13,659 nt of DNA from NCBI GenBank assembly GCA_002385485.1, contig DGDP01000039.1:1-13659 (forward strand). The letters are read 5' to 3'. Positions within the stretch are counted from its first letter, which is position 1; every line of letters starts with the position of its first letter. A model generated the notes under the pieces. That model was not told where the DNA came from and did not search any database. It saw only the letters and a program-made list of their open reading frames with translations. Shown piece after piece: positions 1 to 7,045 of this stretch. Position numbers and translations under genes: made by a program. Source of the DNA: Acetomicrobium sp. UBA3949. GTDB taxonomy: Bacteria; Synergistota; Synergistia; Synergistales; Acetomicrobiaceae.

Positions 1-48
1 ATACCCCAGCAAAAGGTCCTTCTTCGATTCCGCTTGCGTCCTAGGCAT
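1..48 (-). CDS. Possible start of a further operon gene (cut by left edge)
   Basis: An ATG at 48 opens a frame that reads 16 codons (MPRTQAESKKDLLLGY) to the left edge without a stop. It overlaps the end of the previous gene by 8 bp, in keeping with the tight packing of this operon. GAGGG lies 11 nt upstream, a weak and rather distant ribosome site. Too little is visible to assign a family. Confidence 0.42.
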   Translation of the reverse strand, partial: MPRTQAESKKDLLLGY

Positions 49-358
49 ATATGTCCAATCCCTCGTGTTCGTCCTCTATTACCTCTGCATCCTCAGCATT
101 TGGTGCCCGTTTTTCTTTGTTCTCCTTGCTTTTACGGCGCCGGCCGCCACCATCTTCGGACCTCCTGTTGTTGACCCCTAATTTATTCGCACCGGATGTA
201 TTTTCTTTGCGCTTCACCTGCTCCTGTTCTCGCACAGATTCTTCTACGGCCTCCTGTCTCATTGCAAACTGAGATGCCGAAGAGGCCGCATCTTTTGACA
301 AATGCGCTTCCTGCCCCGTCCTTAACATAGCTATTTGCCACTGAATCGGTCGCAACAT
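41..358 (-). CDS. Small charged hypothetical protein at the end of the operon
   Basis: A 105-aa protein I do not recognise by name. The N-terminus (1-45) is moderately helical and begins MLRPIQWQIAMLR. Residues 46-80 are very rich in Arg, Lys, Asn and Gly and look disordered. The C-terminus is acidic and ends HEGLDIYA. Its size, its place directly after fapA and its short N-terminal pattern recall small uncharacterised proteins at the same place in other anaerobes' flagellar operons, but this is memory, not a comparison I can run. The ATG at 358 is 14 bp after the fapA stop, with GGTGATGG just upstream. No membrane segment or signal peptide. Coding is supported by spacing and ribosome site rather than by a known domain. 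Confidence 0.68.
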   Translation of the reverse strand: MLRPIQWQIAMLRTGQEAHLSKDAASSASQFAMRQEAVEESVREQEQVKRKENTSGANKLGVNNRRSEDGGGRRRKSKENKEKRAPNAEDAEVIEDEHEGLDIYA

Positions 359-372
359 GACCCATCACCACA

Positions 373-1974
373 TTATGAATAGGAAGTGAACTTTATCTCT
401 CCTTTATCAAAGTAAAATATCACGTAGTACATCTTTTCTCTAACAATGTAGCTAATGCCTCTCATATTGATGGTAACGCCAGGATAGCAGGAACCTTTAA
501 CCTTTACCCTACATACCTCTGTTGCCTTGGCCATCTCTTGCTCCAATTTCTTCTTCTCTGTTCTGTAAAATTCTATATTTGACTGAAGTTGCAGCTTTGC
601 CTTGGATAACTGCAACATGAGCGCTTTTTTTGATTGGTCTATCCTGCCTTGCATCTCCAACCTTTTGATGTAGTTCAAATTGCTCTCGACGCTGGTGAGC
701 TTTCCCTCCAAATCCTCAAGGGTTCTGGCCACATTTTTTAACTCCTGCTGGACCGTAGGCGACACCCCTACCTGGATCTCCGTCTTGGTTCCTATATCGT
801 TCCCAAGAGTGATGCAGGATACCTCAAAACCGGCCGAGCAGCTGCCACCGACAATCACGCCTTTTCTGCCGCCCATGACTGAGATTCTCTCGGTAGCCAT
901 CACGGTACTGTGCATTATGGACCTTTCGACTATTACGTTGCTGTTGCTCCTGACGTTAGACTGATCAATGAATAAAGCCATGACGTCGGATTCCGCTTCG
1001 ACGTAAGCCTTTCCCATACCCCTTATGCCGCCTCGTATCAATATTTTGCCTCCGGCACGCAATGTAGCGGCTTCGACCACCCCTCCGACCTGGATATCCG
1101 AGCCGGCAACCACGGTAAAGCCATCCCGCACCGAACCCTTAACGATGACACCGCCAATGAAATTTATATTACCCACGCTGTAGTCTACGTCGCCGTCAAC
1201 TTCATACACAGGCAAGACGTGTAACTTTCCGTCTTTTACGACTAAATTACCATCAATGGCCGCTATTAACTTCAGCCCGTCTTCCGTGATTTCGGTATTA
1301 TTGCCCTTTGGCAAATTCCTGTCCTTGGCCTGCCGGGCCTTTATGGGTTTCCCCAAAACGCTTATGCCATCCCGCCCCTCTTTGAGAGGTATTTTCTCGG
1401 CCAGTTCCTGACCCTTAAACACATTTATGACGGCACCAAGCTCGCGCAAATCTACCCTCGAGACGCTGGGGTCTTCGATCTTTGGCTTCAACCTTTCAAT
1501 ATCTATCTTAACCTTTATTTCAGCATCCTCGCCATCAATCGGCTCAATTCCTTCCGCAACGACTATTCTCTGATGCGCTATTTTCTCGGCGCAGATTTTT
1601 TCGATGACATCTTTTTTTAAGCCAAAGGTTATGCCTCTCTTTCTCAATTCTTCCTCGATATCCTGTGGAGAGGGCCATGCCGACTCGTCAAGGGGCGGAA
1701 TTATGTGAACCGAGGCGGCAAGGCCGTCTTCCGAAATTTCCACCTCTATGGTAGCCTCTTTGGCGCTCACGGGCACTTCGTCGGAAATTTTTATAACCTC
1801 GCCCCTGCGTTCTTTAATTATTTCATCGATCAATGTTTCGTCGACTTCAATACCTCTACGCTTGAGAAGGCTCATTATCTCTATAACACTAACCTCGGTT
1901 TCCAATTCTACCTCGAGATACACTCCGTCTTCCCGCACATATATGGAAAAAGGACGAGAGCTCACATGATTCAC
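373..1974 (-). CDS. fapA: FapA (DUF342) family beta-helix/coiled-coil protein
   Basis: A 533-aa FapA-family protein (DUF342), commonly found after the sigma gene in clostridial-type flagellar operons; its function there is unknown to me, though a Vibrio FapA is linked to sugar-transport-protein control of adenylate cyclase. Residues about 8-160 are two related modules in tandem (see findings). Residues about 165-400 have the Gly/Val-rich short repeats of the polymerising beta-helix core. A coiled coil follows at about 408-485, then a short beta tail. No signal peptide or membrane segment. Two GTG starts are possible. The outer one (1974) is given as the limit; the inner one (1965, 530 aa) has GGGGTGA 5 nt upstream and is probably the true start. 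The gap to the sigma gene is 18 bp. Confidence 0.92.
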   Translation of the reverse strand: MNHVSSRPFSIYVREDGVYLEVELETEVSVIEIMSLLKRRGIEVDETLIDEIIKERRGEVIKISDEVPVSAKEATIEVEISEDGLAASVHIIPPLDESAWPSPQDIEEELRKRGITFGLKKDVIEKICAEKIAHQRIVVAEGIEPIDGEDAEIKVKIDIERLKPKIEDPSVSRVDLRELGAVINVFKGQELAEKIPLKEGRDGISVLGKPIKARQAKDRNLPKGNNTEITEDGLKLIAAIDGNLVVKDGKLHVLPVYEVDGDVDYSVGNINFIGGVIVKGSVRDGFTVVAGSDIQVGGVVEAATLRAGGKILIRGGIRGMGKAYVEAESDVMALFIDQSNVRSNSNVIVERSIMHSTVMATERISVMGGRKGVIVGGSCSAGFEVSCITLGNDIGTKTEIQVGVSPTVQQELKNVARTLEDLEGKLTSVESNLNYIKRLEMQGRIDQSKKALMLQLSKAKLQLQSNIEFYRTEKKKLEQEMAKATEVCRVKVKGSCYPGVTINMRGISYIVREKMYYVIFYFDKGEIKFTSYS

Positions 1975-1977
1975 CCC
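1971..1977 (-). promoter_or_regulatory. Ribosome binding site favouring the inner fapA start
   Basis: GGGGTGA on the minus strand, 5 nt before the GTG at 1963-1965. It contains the outer GTG candidate (1972-1974), which itself has only a weak upstream site, so the inner GTG is probably used. Confidence 0.55.
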
Positions 1978-1992
1978 GCGTATCTTCTGTAT

Positions 1993-2748
1993 TTATTTCC
2001 CCAACAAGGTTTTAAGCATGGCTAAAGCTTTCCCGTGGATCTGAGATACCCTGGATTCGGTAACGCCCAAGACCTCTCCTATTTCTTTAAAGGTAAGCCC
2101 TTCATAGTAATATAGCGACAAAACCAGCTGTTCCCTTTCCTCCAGCTTTTCCAGTGCCCCTTTTAATGCGTCGCAATCCTCCATCGCCTCCATATACTCC
2201 TCCGGGGTTGGCGATGTGTCGGGAATGAGGGCGCTCCTTTCCACATCACCCTCATCTAAAGAGATCACCTCGTCGAGGGAAATCACGTAGCTCCGACTCA
2301 TCAATTCATAAAGCCATCTTAATTCTTTTTCGTCCATCTGGAGCTTTTCCATTAGCATCTCTTCGTTTGCCTTAAGACCTTGTTCGTTCATCTCCGCTAT
2401 AGCTTTTTCCAAACGTTGTATTTTATCTCTAGCCCCTCTGGACAGCCAATCATACCTCCTTAGTTCATCTAAAACAGCTCCTCTGATGCGAGAAAAGGCA
2501 AAAGTGTTAAATGATACTCCACGAGAAGGATCGTACCTGTCTATGGCATCGAGCAATCCCATCGCACCAAAACTCAAAAGATCGTCCTGGCTCAAGCCAG
2601 GGGGAATGACAATCGACATCCTTCCCACAACATAGCGAACTAAAGGAAGATATAACCAAACTATCTCCTCTTTGATGGCTTCCGACCGAGTATCGACATA
2701 TTTTCGCCAAATCTCGTCCAAAACGTCCTTCGTAGGCTTCTTGCCCAA
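1993..2748 (-). CDS. fliA: Late-flagellar RNA polymerase sigma factor, FliA/SigD (sigma-28) family
   Basis: A 251-aa sigma-70 family factor of the FliA/WhiG group, which directs transcription of late flagellar and chemotaxis genes. Region 2 is at about 52-104, containing DLLSFGAMGLLDAIDRYDP and ending in DWLSR. Region 3 is at about 108-160. Region 4 is at about 200-245, with the helix-turn-helix GLTFKEIGEVLGVTESRVSQ. The flagellar operon position, matching sigD in Bacillus, supports SigD/FliA over SigB-type factors. The start is TTG 2748, chosen because AGGAGGT lies 7-8 nt upstream and no closer ATG or GTG has a site. The stop codon of the preceding gene overlaps this ribosome site. A short repeat, VISLDE twice in tandem, lies at 155-166 between regions 3 and 4. 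No FlgM anti-sigma gene is in the window. Confidence 0.93.
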   Translation of the reverse strand: MGKKPTKDVLDEIWRKYVDTRSEAIKEEIVWLYLPLVRYVVGRMSIVIPPGLSQDDLLSFGAMGLLDAIDRYDPSRGVSFNTFAFSRIRGAVLDELRRYDWLSRGARDKIQRLEKAIAEMNEQGLKANEEMLMEKLQMDEKELRWLYELMSRSYVISLDEVISLDEGDVERSALIPDTSPTPEEYMEAMEDCDALKGALEKLEEREQLVLSLYYYEGLTFKEIGEVLGVTESRVSQIHGKALAMLKTLLGK

Positions 2749-2753
2749 AATTG

Positions 2754-3794
2754 CTACCTCCTAAAAACCAGGTATAAAAACAATACAACAAAAAGAATAA
2801 TAGACACAAAAATATAATAGTTTGCCCTTTTCGGTAGCTCTCTCTCGTCGGCAATAACACTTACTTTAAGTTCGCCGGAACTTTTAAAAATCCCTTCTAT
2901 ATCGTCTGAAATATGAAGACGCACTAAATATTCTCCGCTTGGAAGCTGCTGAAGAGATTTCACCTTAAACTTAGGGTTAACATCGTTTTTCGCAAACAAT
3001 CTGTTCATAAACTTTCCCAAGGGATTGTTAGATGTTATTGCTACTTCAACCATATCGCCCTCTTGTAAATCTGCTACAGGCTTCCCTTTCACTGCGTCTA
3101 ATCTTGGCACGCATGCCAACGATATACTTTGGAATCCAACGTTTGCTTCTTCCTGTTGTTTCTCTTCTAAATCTGGCTCTTCTTCAGTTTTTTTTCCAAG
3201 AGGAGATAACATATATCTTATTTCATTAAATTTTTCAACATTTATTTCGACAACCGTATCGAATCTTAGAATATCTCCTATCTCCCTCGTGATGTTCCTT
3301 TGGACCTCTTCCACATTGATGTGTGACGTAAAGAGCTTATTCAAAGTAGTATGAGGGAAGAGTCTGTCTATTATTTTATCAAATTGCCGCTTGGCATAAT
3401 TATCATGAACATCTTTTCTTGATATAATATATGAATAAACTGATTCCCATGTTGCTTTAACATCAAAATCCTCAGGCAAATCCTTGGAACCAATCCAGCT
3501 TTCGTAGGCTAATATCTCTCCAGTCACACCTCTGGCCACCAAGCAAAAAACGCCGTTTAACTCTCCCTTCCTTCGAGGTTGAAGTTTTCCTTTAATTGCT
3601 ACATATGAAGGTGCCACTTCTTTGATAATTTCGATAACCTTTTGTATATTGCCTTCGCTTTGAACAAATATTGATTTGATTTCTTCTGCGGAAACCCCTG
3701 TTTGATTTGAAAGAAGCTGGATCAATGTTTCGTTAGGTAGCTTTTCATTGCCTTCTATTCCTTCTATTTTTTGGCTTTTTTCGAGATCGCCCAC
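2754..3794 (-). CDS. Unrecognised tail-anchored membrane protein with possible UBA-like N-terminus (gene X)
   Basis: I do not recognise this 346-aa protein. Visible parts: residues about 20-60 form a short helical module with a GVSAEEIKSIF segment and a second helix after SEGNIQKVIEI, resembling the three-helix UBA/EF-Ts N-terminal type (weak, by eye). A soluble alpha/beta region spans about 64-195; an acidic low-complexity linker about 200-218; a beta-rich region about 222-315. One strongly hydrophobic helix (about 326-343) is followed only by Phe-Arg-Arg. There is no signal peptide, so most of the protein is probably cytoplasmic and held to the membrane by its C-terminus. The start is GTG 3794, with GGGAGGAG upstream at a somewhat long spacing. 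G+C is about 37%, against about 47% in cheD and the sigma gene. It sits between cheD and the sigma gene, and its end forms the sigma gene's ribosome site. A role in motility, chemotaxis or sigma control is inference from position only. Confidence 0.85.
   Translation of the reverse strand: MGDLEKSQKIEGIEGNEKLPNETLIQLLSNQTGVSAEEIKSIFVQSEGNIQKVIEIIKEVAPSYVAIKGKLQPRRKGELNGVFCLVARGVTGEILAYESWIGSKDLPEDFDVKATWESVYSYIISRKDVHDNYAKRQFDKIIDRLFPHTTLNKLFTSHINVEEVQRNITREIGDILRFDTVVEINVEKFNEIRYMLSPLGKKTEEEPDLEEKQQEEANVGFQSISLACVPRLDAVKGKPVADLQEGDMVEVAITSNNPLGKFMNRLFAKNDVNPKFKVKSLQQLPSGEYLVRLHISDDIEGIFKSSGELKVSVIADERELPKRANYYIFVSIILFVVLFLYLVFRR
2756..2762 (-). promoter_or_regulatory. Ribosome binding site of the sigma gene, formed by the end of gene X
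   Basis: AGGAGGT on the minus strand is a near-perfect Shine-Dalgarno for the TTG start at 2748. It is made of the last two sense codons of gene X (AGG AGG, Arg-Arg) and the first base of its TAG stop (2754-2756). Ribosomes finishing gene X therefore end on the sigma gene's ribosome site. Confidence 0.85.
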
Positions 3795-3818
3795 TACTTA
3801 CCAGCTCCTCCCAACCCG

Positions 3819-4310
3819 TTAAATTTTTTTTACTTCAGACCCTATCACCTTTACTACCATGATCCAGTTATCTGTATAAAACTCGACGCTACGCCCTTTA
3901 TTTCCGCCAACGTCATAAGCGACCAATGGTATGCCGAAATTGCTAAGCATCTTCTTGGTCGCCTCGATGTTGCGCTCGCCAATTGCCAAAAAGGAACCTG
4001 AATTCTTCCCCGGGATTGAAAACATCTGGGCACCTCCGGCCATTTTAGCCTTTAGCCTGGACTTCAAGGCTCCCAGGGCGATCAATTCCTCGATTAATTT
4101 GGGAACGGCCGTATCGGCGTACTTGCCAAATTTTTTCACTTCCCTGCCCTCATGATTCTCGGGCAACATTATATGACTCATTCCTGCGACCTTCGCAATT
4201 TCATCATATATTACAAGCCCGAGGCAGGACCCCAAACCCAGGGAAGTCAATATAACAGGGTGCTTTGCAACGACAATTTCTCCCATTCCTACGTGATAAA
4301 CTTCAGCCAT
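3819..4310 (-). CDS. cheD: Chemoreceptor glutamine deamidase CheD
   Basis: CheD (163 aa) deamidates receptor glutamines and is itself controlled by binding to CheC. The catalytic Cys29 lies in LGLGSCLG and His46 in GMSHIMLP, as in Thermotoga CheD (Cys27, His44). The third active-site position, Thr21 in Thermotoga by my recollection, aligns with Ser23 here, with Thr22 next to it; this is a conservative change that should still allow catalysis. GKYADTA (62-68), the AGGAQMF segment near 91-97 and the DVGGNKGRSVEF segment support the family. The ATG at 4310 has GGGGGTG 9 nt upstream. It is followed after 24 bp by a gene of unknown function instead of the sigma gene seen directly after cheD in Bacillus. 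Confidence 0.95.
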   Translation of the reverse strand: MAEVYHVGMGEIVVAKHPVILTSLGLGSCLGLVIYDEIAKVAGMSHIMLPENHEGREVKKFGKYADTAVPKLIEELIALGALKSRLKAKMAGGAQMFSIPGKNSGSFLAIGERNIEATKKMLSNFGIPLVAYDVGGNKGRSVEFYTDNWIMVVKVIGSEVKKI

Positions 4311-4313
4311 GTT

Positions 4314-4946
4314 TTAAAGCACCCCCAGTTTGGAAAGAAGTATGGACAAACTCTGGGGATCCGGCAAAAGCATCACATGGCCATTCATGGGAGTTTCGTA
4401 ATCCGTGATTCTAAGATTCGTCTCCGAGACTATAGCAACATCCCCTACCATGCCATAGTAAGCAGCCAACAGGTCGAGTATGGCCCCCAACATATCGTGA
4501 ACAATGGCCGGGACGGTGACGGGCAACGAACAATTGATCATAGAGCTGATGGCATTTAAAAAAGAACTTAAAACAATATTTCCTACTTCCAGCAATAAAC
4601 TGTCTGCAACTTCGTTCAACTGTTCAACCGATATATTTCCCAAATTCTTTTTAGCCAACACCTTCACAAGTTGACTGGAGACTTCTTCGTTCATGATCCA
4701 CAGCATGTTGCCCGATATCTCTCCCTCGAACCGAAGATAAACGGCGCAAACCAATTCCGTAGGAGATGCATATCTGTCGGAAATATTGTATATTGATACC
4801 AATTCAGCTTTAGGAACATCCATGGTAACAGCAGACCCTAAAAGCTGCGACAAAGCAGTAGCTGCATTACCCGCTCCAATATTGACTGTTTCTCTTATAA
4901 CATCAAGATGAAAAGAGCTCAGACCTTCCAGCTCGTTGTACTCCAT
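4314..4946 (-). CDS. cheC: CheY-P phosphatase CheC
   Basis: CheC (210 aa) dephosphorylates CheY-P and binds CheD, giving the third adaptation system known from Bacillus and Thermotoga. The family active-site pattern D/S-x3-E-x2-N-x22-P occurs twice with exact spacing: Asp15-Glu19-Asn22-Pro45 and Ser116-Glu120-Asn123-Pro146. Two intact sites mark this as true CheC rather than CheX, which has one, and make it a likely active phosphatase. It lacks the C-terminal FliN-like domain of FliY, so it is not FliY. The ATG at 4946 has GGGAG 8 nt upstream. cheD starts 3 bp after its stop, so the two interacting proteins are probably made in a coupled way. Confidence 0.95.
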   Translation of the reverse strand: MEYNELEGLSSFHLDVIRETVNIGAGNAATALSQLLGSAVTMDVPKAELVSIYNISDRYASPTELVCAVYLRFEGEISGNMLWIMNEEVSSQLVKVLAKKNLGNISVEQLNEVADSLLLEVGNIVLSSFLNAISSMINCSLPVTVPAIVHDMLGAILDLLAAYYGMVGDVAIVSETNLRITDYETPMNGHVMLLPDPQSLSILLSKLGVL

Positions 4947-4968
4947 CCCCGCATCTCCCGCTTATCCG

Positions 4969-6990
4969 CTACCAATTTCCGACACCGGCAACGTCCAATA
5001 TCAACGCCACCTTGCCATCTCCCAAAATAGTAGCTCCGGCCATACCGCGCACCTTTGAGAGCAACTTTCCCAGTGGTTTTATAACTATATCCTGCTGTCC
5101 TATTAATTCATCCACAATAAGACCGCGGCGTTTGCCGCTGGCCCCAACGCGGACAACGACAACGGGGAACTCTTCCTTGTCATCTAATTCTCCGGGGTAA
5201 TTTAATAACGTCTTTAAATTATGAAGGGACAATATCTCCCCCCTTACGGTAGTTACCAAAGAACCGTGAACGTACTTTGTATCGCTTTTATCGACCAATA
5301 ATGTCTCTTCGACATTCTCTAAGGATATGGCGTAAGTTTCGTCTCCTATTCGAATCAAAAGGGCAAGGACAATGGCGAGGGTCAGAGGAAGTTTGATCGT
5401 CACTTTAGTGCCTTCATCTACCTTTGAAGTGATATGGAATTGCCCTCCAAGGGACTCCACTTTATTCTTAACCACGTCCATTCCGACTCCCCGTCCGGAA
5501 AGATCCGTTATCTTTTCTGAAGTGCTGAACCCGGGAAGACACACAAGCGCCAGCGCTTCATCGTCCGGCATAAATTCAGCCTCCTCTTTTGTTATAAGGC
5601 CCCTCTCCACGGCTTTCTTTTTTATTACCCCGGGGTCAATGCCTCGACCGTCGTCCATCACTTCTATTAGCACACTATTGCCCTCTTGAAATGCCGCTAT
5701 CGTGATGGAACCCTTGCGTGGTTTTCCTTTGGAGATTCTTTCCTGTGGCGTCTCTATACCGTGATCCAAAGCATTTCGCAGAAGATGGATCATGGGATCT
5801 CCGATCTCATCTATTACCGTCCTGTCGAGTTCCGTTTCGCTGCCTTCTATGAACAACTCCGCTTCCTTTCCCAGGTTCCTACACAGATCGCGAACCATTC
5901 GGGGAAATCTGTCGAATACGTAGGCAACCGGGACCATCCTCAACTTCGTAACTATTTCCTGAATTTCCGTCGATATCCTGCCAAGCTGCAATAAAGGTTC
6001 CTCGAACTCGCTCAGTCCCGCTTCTGCAGCCAACCGCTCGATACGTGCCCTTCCAATGACTAATTCGCCTACTAAATTCATAAGTTTATCCAGTCTGCCT
6101 ATATCGACCCTGACGGTCGTAGTCTGTTGCTTTTTTATGGAATTCAAACTTTCGTAAATTCCATTCATCTTCACATCATCTTTAATTTGTGGTTTAACCT
6201 CGAACTCTTCTTGACTTTGTGCATTAGGCTTCGATTTCGAGGGATCTTCATCGGCGTCTATTAACTCAACGGAAAACAGGCTAATATCAGATATAGAGGA
6301 CAAAATCTTTTCTATCTCTTCCTTTGGTTCCTTAGTAATAAAGTATAGAACGAAACCATCGCCAAAATTTTCTTTTTCAAGATCTTCGACAGACGGTTGA
6401 GTTTTTATTACCTCTCCCGCTTCTTCAAGACGCGTGATAACCAAGAAAGCCCTTGCAGATTTTAAAGCGCAGTCGGAGGCAATTTTAATCGTAATTTTAT
6501 ATACATCCAACCCCTGCTCGCGAGCCCTGTCAAACCACCCCTGTTCCAAGGAGCCCAAAGCATCGGCTTCAGCAGACTGCTCTTTTTTTTGGAATGCGGA
6601 TCCCTGAGCAAGCTTAGCTTTAATCCTCTTCGCCGTCTCGCTAAGCTGCCTTCCCATCTCTCCTTCATTACCTTTTCCGCGAATTTCCCCAACCGCAGCA
6701 GAAAGCAAATCCAGGCATTTAAATATCAAATCGATATCCTCTGTCCTCAACTGATATTCGCCGTTCCTGACCATGTCTAACATGTCTTCCAGGGCATGGG
6801 TCAAATTTGCGATCCCTTCATATCCCATGGCAGCCGCCATGCCTTTAAGCGTATGGGCTATGCGGAATATCTCATTTACCGTATCCCTAGATTGAGGATC
6901 CTTCTCCAAAAGCAAAATTAAATCGTTCAATTGCTCTAACTGATCACTTGATTCATCTAAAAAAGCACTCAAATATTCGCTCATATCCAT
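4969..6990 (-). CDS. cheA: Chemotaxis sensor histidine kinase CheA
   Basis: CheA (673 aa) is the histidine kinase of chemoreceptor arrays; it phosphorylates CheY and CheB. All five domains are visible. P1 is the HPt domain with phosphoacceptor His46 in IAHTLKG. P2-like response-regulator docking spans about 163-245, between two charged linkers. P3, the dimerisation hairpin, spans about 293-355. P4, the ATPase, has N-box residues His402, Asn406 and His410, the G1 box DDGRG at 446-450, the F box GFSTSE at 487-492 and the G2 box GRGVGMD at 499-505. P5, the CheW-like domain, spans about 535-673. It starts at ATG 6990; an in-frame ATG two codons later is also possible. CheC follows after 22 bp, where Bacillus has cheW. 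The kinase looks fully functional. Confidence 0.97.
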   Translation of the reverse strand: MDMSEYLSAFLDESSDQLEQLNDLILLLEKDPQSRDTVNEIFRIAHTLKGMAAAMGYEGIANLTHALEDMLDMVRNGEYQLRTEDIDLIFKCLDLLSAAVGEIRGKGNEGEMGRQLSETAKRIKAKLAQGSAFQKKEQSAEADALGSLEQGWFDRAREQGLDVYKITIKIASDCALKSARAFLVITRLEEAGEVIKTQPSVEDLEKENFGDGFVLYFITKEPKEEIEKILSSISDISLFSVELIDADEDPSKSKPNAQSQEEFEVKPQIKDDVKMNGIYESLNSIKKQQTTTVRVDIGRLDKLMNLVGELVIGRARIERLAAEAGLSEFEEPLLQLGRISTEIQEIVTKLRMVPVAYVFDRFPRMVRDLCRNLGKEAELFIEGSETELDRTVIDEIGDPMIHLLRNALDHGIETPQERISKGKPRKGSITIAAFQEGNSVLIEVMDDGRGIDPGVIKKKAVERGLITKEEAEFMPDDEALALVCLPGFSTSEKITDLSGRGVGMDVVKNKVESLGGQFHITSKVDEGTKVTIKLPLTLAIVLALLIRIGDETYAISLENVEETLLVDKSDTKYVHGSLVTTVRGEILSLHNLKTLLNYPGELDDKEEFPVVVVRVGASGKRRGLIVDELIGQQDIVIKPLGKLLSKVRGMAGATILGDGKVALILDVAGVGNW

Positions 6991-7045
6991 GGCCCTCAGC
7001 TCCGTTCTTTGACTTCTCTTTGGATATCATGTCAATGCAAATATA

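Noticed and set aside
51..272. Plus-strand open frame rich in Ser, Leu and Pro
   Set aside because: Antisense shadow of the small basic gene at 41-358; low complexity and no ribosome site.
2507..2860. Minus-strand open frame of 117 codons across the gene X/sigma junction
   Set aside because: It overlaps sigma region 2 and the gene X membrane helix out of frame; the apparent hydrophobic start is a shifted reading of real coding sequence.
6991..7045. Possible internal promoter upstream of cheA (perfect TTGACA at 7030-7035, minus strand)
   Set aside because: At 17 bp spacing the -10 would be TCAAAG, matching only three of six bases and lacking the final T; 16 and 18 bp are no better. One good hexamer in a 55-bp gap is not enough.
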